From: Isoetes taiwanensis
Lineage: Eukaryota > Streptophyta > Lycopodiopsida > Isoetales > Isoetaceae
Direction: 5' to 3'
DNA length: 64,000 nt
Assembly (NCBI GenBank): GCA_021234155.1
Contig: JAJEKV010000033.1
Span: 9,891,641 to 9,955,640, forward strand
The position numbers were made by a program, and so were the translations under genes. Within the stretch, counting starts at the first letter, position 1. Every line of letters starts with the position of its first letter. This document shows, piece after piece, positions 56,756 to 64,000 of the stretch. Under the pieces are notes generated by a model. That model was not told the DNA's origin. It searched no databases and saw only the letters and a program-made list of their open reading frames with translations.

Positions 56756-58461
56756 CCTTTGTATTTGATGCAAACCCTATCTCCCTTGCAATCCTGAAAA
56801 GAATTAGAATTAAAGAAAACAAAAGTATGCAAGTTTTGTAAACGATGCCAATAACATTTGGACGTATAGCCTTGCCCTGGAGGAAACTCGAAGCTCTGGA
56901 TTTGTGTACAACGGCCAAGTTCTGCCTAGATTCTTAATTTGCCATATAGTTTTGGAGCAAGAAATATGTGCTCGAGCCTGCGTTCATGATTCCGGAAGAG
57001 CCAGTTTGCTCTTTGCCCAAAACGATGCCCCAAATTGAATAAATCGAAATTAAAGGGCTTCGAACAGTGTATAGATAAAAGATTGGTGCAAGCTAGAAGG
57101 ACGGCATTGATCTGTGCCCAGCTATGGTGGCACCATTGACAGATTGCCCGATTCATCTTACCGCACATATAGTTCTCGGATTTCAGAAACAAAATTAAAC
57201 ACAGTTGATTGACGACGGGGAGAATTAGAATAGAATTGTTTTTAGGCAGACGGAAAAAAAAAAACAAACCGCTTTATACATGTTTAGATAACAAATAATC
57301 TGATTACACTTTGCAAGCTGAAAAGCGTTAACCACATCCTTTGGAATATCGTTTACCAAGTAAAGCATATAGAAATGAAAACGTACAGTTAGTATTTGAG
57401 CATATAGAGTTTAGAATCGTCTACCAACATCTTTGAGCCCTCATGTCTGATATATGGTCAGGTCTTGTTCGATTCCACCATCTATCATGAAGAACCTCTA
57501 TATCCAAGCAATTTACAACCAAAATCAGATAAAATGAGACACAGATCTTGAAAGGTCTTCCATGGGCCATGGTGCCACAATGCATAATGCATCGTAATGT
57601 AAAGTAACTACTTTATTTTTGGTGAAAGGCAATGGGATATGGTTGCATACTTGTATGGTGGCAGTGATGCACACGTCTGAAATATATCTTATTCAAGGAG
57701 ATCACATCCTTCAGTTTGTCCAATTGCACCATCTAATTTCAAAGTGCTCAAAGCCCTATTATATTTTTTGAGAAGGATTTAGCAATTCTTTGAAAGAGCG
57801 AGGTCTCTAACTAATCCTACAATTGCAAGTGCAAGTGCAAGTAATAATGAAAAAAGACTATCATTACAGCAAAAAAAAATCTGCATCTACTATTTATAGC
57901 TTCTGGCATTTTGCCCAAAGTTACAACTTAAATTCCATATCCTACGGGATAAATGCTTCAGATGCGAACATATAAACATAGATAATGTCTTGTACATATT
58001 TTTTTGCCTACCCAATTATTCAACTTACAATTTGTAACATCGCGTTTACATCTACTTGTTTTTGGGTATATCTATAGAGTAGGCATTTGTCAACAACCGA
58101 AAAATCCATAACAAAATTAGACAGCTCTAACTTCACAACCACATTGGATCGGTTTGGAAAAATAGATGCATTGTGGACTATTCGGTGCAGATGAAAGTGC
58201 CTGAGAAAATGTGACTTTCATGTTGTGCTACGCATCTGTCAAAAATTGGGGGTAGATAACCATTGACATCCAATTCCGAATTCTTAAATCATAAGGGAAG
58301 GCACCTGCCCTTTTTTAGATGCCAGGAATGTTTCAGTTGATAGAAACCCCCCAAAATCTTAGGAAATTGAGTTAAACAAAATTTCAAAAAAGTTTTTGGC
58401 TATAAATTAACAAGATTGATGCTTTATCTAATGCAATCAATGAGCTAAAGTGCTTACTTTT
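56756..58461. other. No gene recognised
   Basis: AT-rich. The minus frame 56926-57267 has no recognisable domain. Confidence 0.4.
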
Positions 58462-58606
58462 TAGCAGGCTTGCCTAACCCCCCCACAACAATTCCTGCAT
58501 TTCTAGGTTGCCCACATGTTATGCCATGTCATCTTGAATTAACTATCATCACTGGATTGAAAAATTTTCATATCTATGGCCAAGAAATTAATTGCCTTGA
58601 AATTTG
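58462..58606 (+). repeat. Dispersed direct repeat, copy 1
   Basis: From TAGCAGGCTTGC through CCATGTCATCTTGAATTAAC and TTTTCATATCTATGGCCAAG to ATTGCC. It matches 61231-61345, with one copy having an extra 30 bases or so near its start. Confidence 0.75.
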
Positions 58607-59099
58607 CCTTCGCCACTTCGACCTCGACCTCTCCATTATACCTCAAGCCTCGACGGAAATGAAGCATGTATTTTTATTTCAATGGTTATTGATTCTTGGA
58701 GGTGTATTCCGTAATATTCCTTTAGCATGTATAGCTGATTTATGGAATAACAGAATTGCAGAATTCCTCTGCAGACAAGAAGATGAACAATGCACGACAT
58801 GATACAAGGTAAGACAAATCATACAACCCTCTTTTTTCAAACAAGTTCAAACAGCTTTGGAGATTGCCTGGTGAAGTATTATATGAAAATCTCTCTTATG
58901 TGTTCTATTAATGCTTTAGTTCGCTAATCTGCATCAAAGCTCGGCAATTTCTTCGATTGAGATCTAATTGACGAGGAAAAAATTTGTATATTCAGTAGGT
59001 TTTTGTCACTAGATTTTTGAGCTTTCCTTCTTCAGTTTGTCTAATCTTACATATTTGGACTTTGGAATTAACTCCTTGAAAGGTCATATCCTTTTCTAT

Positions 59100-60505
59100 C
59101 TTTCTCGAATTCCTTTCTGCCAGTCTGGCCCCTTTGTCACTCACAACCTACCTTGAATCCGGCGGAGCTTCACACCAGGTTTGGGATTGCCTCTGCTTTC
59201 TTTGTCTTTGCCCTTGGAGATACTTCTGTTTTGTTGGAGCTCCCTTCTTTTCTTATAAGCAGTTCTACTCGCCCATCCTCTTGTTGCTCTGAATGGCTCG
59301 TCAGATCAAACGCATGGCCAGGGAGACCCGTAAAGAAAAGAACCTCGTTAGGCTGCCGGAGCCGGTCTTGAATAGGCCCTATGACCCCGCAATTGCGCCA
59401 TATCTTCAGGCAGCCCCATCATTTGGGCCTCAGCGCCCTATAGTGGCAGACCCAGACACACCCCCAGACACGCAACCCGCTCCAGATGCATCTTTGGCTG
59501 CAGCCTTGACCAGAATTGATGCTCTGATCCATTGTTTGCCTCCAGATTTGTTGGTCGGGATCTGTACGATCCAATCGACAGTCACACTCACAGGCACATC
59601 GGCTCAGTTGCCCTTGGAAAGCTGGGTCCAGATGCTGCTACAATCGGCGGGAGCTGATTCAGCGCAGCACGGCAGTGCTACACGCTTACCTCCCACAGGG
59701 TTAGCGTCTGAGCATGTGGATGCTACGTCCCAGGACGATGATACCACACCTGTGCCTGCACGGCTGTCATCCGAGGATTGTTTGCCCACTGCACAGGTCC
59801 CGCTTTCGAAGCCTGACCAGGCCACAGCGCATCCGTTAGCCCTGAACCTACGCATTGTGGGTTTGGAGGAAGCAGGCGACACTCCTGGGGCAGTTGAGGT
59901 GACCCATTTCTTTGCAGAGGTGATGCATGTACATGCAGATGGCATTCTCTCGGCTCGTCGCGTTGGAGCAGCACGGCCTGATCGTCCCCGCCATTTGCTA
60001 GTCAGTTTCAGGGATGCTTTATCCAGGCTGCACATCCTCCGCCATGGCAATCACTTGCAAGGGACCTCCTTCTCCGTCCAGGAGGACCTTACCCCAGCAC
60101 AGCTCTGCCGACGGAAGGATGAATTATGTCGAGTCCGTGAGGCTCGTCTGCACCGGAAGTGGGCTGTGTATAGAGGCGGCCAGGATGTCATTCGGGATCA
60201 CTGGCCACTTGATCCATGGGCAGTGTCTGTGTAGCTGATTTGACTCCGAGATCTGCTTGGGCTTATGCCCTTTTGTTTTGTTTTGTTTTATTCTAGTATT
60301 GTGATTTGCTACGGGACATAGTTCCCCGAGTTCTCTGTACTGAGGCTAGTCCCCACGTTTGATTTTGGCTTCGGCCTTTTTGGTTTGGTCACGAGGCTTG
60401 GTCCCCGAGTTTCAGTCTGGGCTTTTGCCCTCTCTTTTGTATTGGGTCCCATAACCCGATTGGGTTCCGCGGACGTTAAAAAATTTCTTTCTTTCTTTCT
60501 TTCTC
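59100..60505 (+). mobile_element. ORF1-only LINE (half-LINE) with structured 3' end
   Basis: An intact ORF1 (59293-60234) is followed after only about 210 bases of 3' UTR by the terminal hairpin (60444-60474) and a (TTTC)n tail (60484-60504). No trace of endonuclease or RT lies between. The arrangement resembles mammalian HAL1 elements, which keep ORF1 and use another element's RT. The region is much more GC-rich than its flanks. The 5' boundary is approximate. Confidence 0.75.
59293..60234 (+). CDS. LINE ORF1 protein (RRM-like), intact
   Basis: An unbroken 313-codon frame. The N-terminal half, up to about residue 175, is Ala/Pro/Thr-rich and basic at the start (MARQIKRMARETRKEKN), with no clear coiled coil. 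The C-terminal half has LALNLRIVGLEEAGD, FFAEVMHVHADG, SARRVGAARPDRPRHLLVSF, RLHILRHGNHLQGTSFSVQE and DLTPAQLCRRKDELCR. These match the RRM-like and CTD blocks of the ORF1 at 540-1271 in order and spacing. It would bind LINE RNA. GC-rich codons differ from the AT-rich surroundings. The start is the first Met with the basic N-terminus; no in-frame alternative is better. Intactness suggests recent activity or selection on the ORF1-only form. Confidence 0.8.
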   Translation: MARQIKRMARETRKEKNLVRLPEPVLNRPYDPAIAPYLQAAPSFGPQRPIVADPDTPPDTQPAPDASLAAALTRIDALIHCLPPDLLVGICTIQSTVTLTGTSAQLPLESWVQMLLQSAGADSAQHGSATRLPPTGLASEHVDATSQDDDTTPVPARLSSEDCLPTAQVPLSKPDQATAHPLALNLRIVGLEEAGDTPGAVEVTHFFAEVMHVHADGILSARRVGAARPDRPRHLLVSFRDALSRLHILRHGNHLQGTSFSVQEDLTPAQLCRRKDELCRVREARLHRKWAVYRGGQDVIRDHWPLDPWAVSV

Positions 60506-61230
60506 ATTTATCTAAGTTATTTGAACCTTGATACCAACAATCTTGCAAAAATTGTTCCTGAAGACGTTGCTAATTTGACTAACATGTAGTATCTGCCAGC
60601 GAGTTTGGCAGATAAAGCAGTGGCATTGGGACTGTTACAACAAGTATTAGAGAATTGTATAGATCCGATAGTTAGTCTTCTTATTATATTACATACCATG
60701 GCAGTCAATTGTATTCAAGTTTTAGTTAAGTTCCATAAATTATTTTTGCAAAGCTGATTTACCTATTGTGAATCCTTGTTTCAGGCCAATCAAGCATTTG
60801 CTAAAATTGGATAACCTAGCAAGTATACATGGCCAGTAGCAACGTGGGTACATGTCAAATACGAATATGATACTTGATGTTTGAATTGCATCACAACTTG
60901 CAGGCTATTGATAGTCATAGTACAACATGCATATTTACTTTGATGTCCTCACAAAATGCAGTAAATCAAATGTCATATGACATTTCCATCCCACTGGGTC
61001 TATAGCTAAGGTAGAACCAGTTGAAGAACTATTAAGATTTGGATTGTGGAGGTGAAATATGTAACATCAGTTTCACAGGAGGGCCAGCACAAGTCAAGAG
61101 TTTTAGACTACTAAAACATGGTATGGGCCATCAAATAGTTACGTATTATGTTCTTTTACTAACATTCCCCTTTCCCTTATATTGATAATTTTGCTCTGAG
61201 TAAAGCATTGCATAAAAGATGATATTTTTT
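60506..61230. other. No gene recognised
   Basis: AT-rich sequence with no conserved frames. Confidence 0.4.
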
Positions 61231-61345
61231 AGCAGGCTTGCTAGGTTGTCCATGTGTTGTACCATGTCACCTCAATTAACTATCACCATTGGATTGCCAA
61301 ATTTTCATATCTATGGCCAAGAAAATAAAAAATTGCCTTGATCTT
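61231..61345 (+). repeat. Dispersed direct repeat, copy 2
   Basis: Diverged copy of 58462-58606 in the same orientation, 2.7 kb downstream. The two copies flank the ORF1-only LINE. Confidence 0.75.
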
Positions 61346-63218
61346 ATAATAGCCATGTTAATATAGCTTGTTCCTTTGTTTTTTAAAGAGGCCCACTAAC
61401 ACAATATTTGGCCTAGGTGCCTTGGGACTTGTACTGAGTCTTCTTTTGAGATTTTAATTTGTATGGATCTTTAAGATTCGCATGTCTAGATCTTTAAATT
61501 GTTATAGGTGCAAACGTTACTGGCCCTTGCAAATAAATTACTTCACAAAACATAGCAAAGGAATTGCAGACCTAGAATTGACAACATTGCAAGTGATATG
61601 GGAAAGAGAAGCTCAATGCGTCTTCTAATGTACTCTAGTTGTAAGGGTTTTTCTATGACTGTCCAAATGTGTTTCTTCTAGCTCCAAATCTACCGAATTG
61701 GTCAAGGTTCTCATGCATGCAGTTAATTTTATCTTACCACATTATATTATATCTGTTAATTTATGCATTGGCTGCTCTTAATAAAATATGCTTTTGAATA
61801 TTTGCCAGTTGCAGTTTGAGCCTGAATCTGTACACCTTGTGCTATACAAGCACATTTTATTCAACTCTATGAATGCACATAATATTAGGTTGTTGACAAA
61901 ACTTATCAAGCAGACGAGTTTGAAGAATCTGATCTGCATAACATCTTCTTAGCGCTTGTAGAATGCACATTAAGTTGGGAGATGATGTTTTAGCACAATT
62001 GTTAAGTTGAATCCTGATAATCATGCTGGTTATGTGCTTATGTCGATGTTTATAAATTAGGAATACAAAAAACGATTTGCATTGGGAGTGGATTTACCAT
62101 GTAGTCCAGACGTTGCTGTTGGTGTCGCCGCTATAACTTACCACCCATGTAGTGTGTAGTTGGAACTGCGATCAGAAGAAATTACACTAACACCTTACGT
62201 AGAAAATTTTATCACAACCGTATCTCAAATTACATAAAATTATGGACAAGCGAATAGGGTACGGATAGTGAGCAAGAAGCAACAAACATGGCTAAAATTG
62301 CTACAACGTGCACCTAAGATTCACCCACAATAGTGCTGAAGATGAAAGAGTCTATCTTATTCTCAAGGGTCCGTTTGACTTCCATATTTACCACAAGGAT
62401 TAGAGTACAATTGAAGCACTTGAAATATGTCAAAGTCTTGAATTATTCCTTGGCATGACAAAGATGTATCATGAGTAGAGTTTTCACACTTTTGCCTTGA
62501 TACAATTTATCAATATGACCATCCACATCCTAATTTATGAAGTCCATGTAAAGAATATGGTTTTCATTTGAATTTGTTATAAACTTCCTCCTTAGGCCAT
62601 GAAAGACTGGATTGGGGACTAGGTCATAAAACTTGGTCATGTTAAATAACCCATTCAATTGTTTTAGGAGTATGGTTCATCGTCTCAGAAATTGTGATGT
62701 ATGCATCCATATCAAATCCCCCTAAAACCCCATGTTATTGTGTACATATTCATCCAAACATCTGATTCCTGCAACACATCCAACCCAATCTCCCACCACT
62801 GATCCAAGAGAATAGATAGGAAGCAAGCCAAGAAAAAACATTCGACACCTGCGTTCCTTTGCCTCTCCAAGGTTTTTGCCGCAAAGGGGCAGCTCGAGGG
62901 GTAAAGACCGCTGCCAGATTCAGGTGTTATTCTGCCAGATTCGGCCAACTTCATAGCCAATCCTTGCTCTGCCTTGCCTACAGCCCCTTGCATAGAGCCC
63001 CCTTGATTTGCCCCTTTATGGCTTTCTCTCTCTATGGTTTACAGTCTCTCTCTAGCCCCAAAACCCCCAAACCCCTAAAAGGTGCTTTGACCTACCTTTT
63101 GGTTCCCAAATTGGATTCTGAGCGCAAGTTTGTATGCCAGAGACCCCACTGCCTTTGGAAGTCAGCGCACAGAATAATGTTGAGTTAGGCTCCAACATTT
63201 GCCTGACATTGCCATAGC
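61346..63218. other. No gene recognised
   Basis: AT-rich. A more GC-rich segment at 62850-63180 has a 109-codon frame without recognisable motifs; it adjoins the LINE end that follows. Confidence 0.4.
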
Positions 63219-63432
63219 CAAAGTTTGCCATTTGGCGGGACTTCTTGGGTGTTGTAGATGGTGATGGTCGGTTTGTACAGCAGTAGAGTTGCAGTTTGTT
63301 TGTGAGTTTATTGTGGAGTGTCGAGTTATCGCTGTCTCTTTGGGGCAGTTCTCCTTCCTCCTTACTTGCTTTGTAACATTACCATTCTTTTAATATATTG
63401 ATGACACAGTTCTTCAAAAAAAAAAAACCCGG
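63219..63432 (+). mobile_element. L1 3' end, second copy of the 56230-56440 family
   Basis: Starts AAGTTTGCCATTTGGCGGGA and ends CAGTTCTTCAAAAAAA, matching 56230-56440 with about a dozen differences by eye. It is truncated closer to its 3' end than that copy. Confidence 0.85.
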
Positions 63433-63549
63433 ACCAAACTAGCCTAGACAACAGTCTTACTAGTTCCTCAGACTACCTCGGTCAATCCCTTAGCAGCCTT
63501 ATCATTCTATACAGTGACCGAGCTAGTCAAAGACAGAGCATCTATACTG

Positions 63550-63560
63550 TGGTATCAAAG
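63550..63560 (+). other. PBS-like sequence, possible start of an LTR element
   Basis: TGGTATCAAAG is identical to the first 11 bases of the gypsy PBS at 56516-56527. Sequence before it could be an LTR end, but no partner LTR lies in the window. Confidence 0.3.
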
Positions 63561-63577
63561 TAACTTTACTTAAAATT

Positions 63578-63761
63578 TAAACTTTTCCAAACCAAAGGAA
63601 CTTTTGAGAATCTGCTATATTACATGCATGATAATCATGCATCCAAGTTTTGCATGTCAATGCATATTTTAAACTTCTCCAAACTAAAGGAGCTTTTGAA
63701 CATCTGCTATATTACATGCATGACAATCATGCATCCAAGCTTTGCATGTCAATGCATGTAG
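63578..63761. repeat. 92-bp tandem duplication
   Basis: TAAACTTTTCCAAACCAAAG at 63578 and TAAACTTCTCCAAACTAAAG at 63670 begin two copies. Each contains ATCTGCTATATTACATGCAT and the nested ATGCAT/TGCATGTCAATGCAT palindromic words. Confidence 0.85.
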
Positions 63762-64000
63762 ACAAATTGCATGTAAGTTACAATGTATTTCTGAACATTA
63801 GATTCCAACCACAATAAACCCGAGTAAATTATGGATATGATATATTTTGCATTTCAACCATGCCGTTTGATATCCAGTTATTACATCAGCCATGTAGTAG
63901 TATATGGAATTAGACATATTTATACTATCATTACTGTCCAAAAGAGATTCCTTATTATGATATTAGTTCTCCAAAATTGTGCATTCTTGTCTTAATACTG

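Noticed and set aside
59604-60050. 148-codon minus-strand frame
   Set aside because: Antisense shadow of the GC-rich ORF1 at 59293-60234.
62859-63188. 109-codon plus-strand frame
   Set aside because: No motif, and it runs up to a LINE 3' end; probably chance in a GC-richer stretch.

Overview
The window is nuclear DNA of a land plant with a large, repeat-rich genome. The plant signs are two single-exon genes carrying the ADELF-x-x-GK-[LI]-LPL motif of plant membrane-associated kinase regulators and their relatives, a fragment of a plant nodulin-like (NFD4-type) transporter, an L1 element whose ORF1 has a plant DUF4283 domain, and a chromodomain Ty3/gypsy element. The density of several LINE lineages, and the transposase-like protein families seen here, make a fern or other non-flowering plant plausible. 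That is an impression, not a determination.

Layout. 1-1390: LINE ORF1 and the start of ORF2 on the minus strand. 3318-3843: a 64-65 bp tandem repeat. 4822-6105: a BKI1/MAKR-like gene with an upstream TATA box. 10666-12320: a 5'-truncated L1 with a long (AAT)n tail. 14747-16160: a probable CACTA-type terminus followed by a 26-bp tandem array. 16154-17710: broken FCP1-phosphatase-like and intron-containing Ulp1-protease-like genes. 17928-25841: a broken two-exon minus-strand gene with a 5.3 kb intron full of repeats, encoding a transposase-like protein. 25862-27345: a gypsy fragment. 27346-28762: a broken DUF7869-type gene. 31061-31381: a foldback. 31389-37399: a nearly full-length L1 with a 13-bp target duplication. 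39333-40148: the second ADELF-motif gene. 41196-45826: a foldback with a C18 run, a copia RNase H fragment, an L1 RT fragment, a second LINE lineage and the NFD4-like fragment. 50640-51408: a LINE- or SINE-like derivative. 52530-56750: a complete but dead gypsy element with LTRs, PBS, PPT and TSD, and a nested L1 end. 59100-60505: an ORF1-only LINE. 63219-63432: another copy of the nested L1 end.

Only the two ADELF-motif genes look like intact host genes. The rest is mostly nested, decayed mobile DNA.

The most interesting material is of three kinds. First, a convergent pair (Ulp1-like and transposase-like) plus a DUF7869-like gene at 16-29 kb may be remnants of a poorly described DNA transposon type. 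Second, LINE 3' ends keep RNA hairpins while their sequence changes, including a UUCG-to-GAAA tetraloop swap. Third, two gypsy copies share the same frame-preserving RT-integrase fusion. All boundaries, splice sites and similarities were judged by eye, without database searches.
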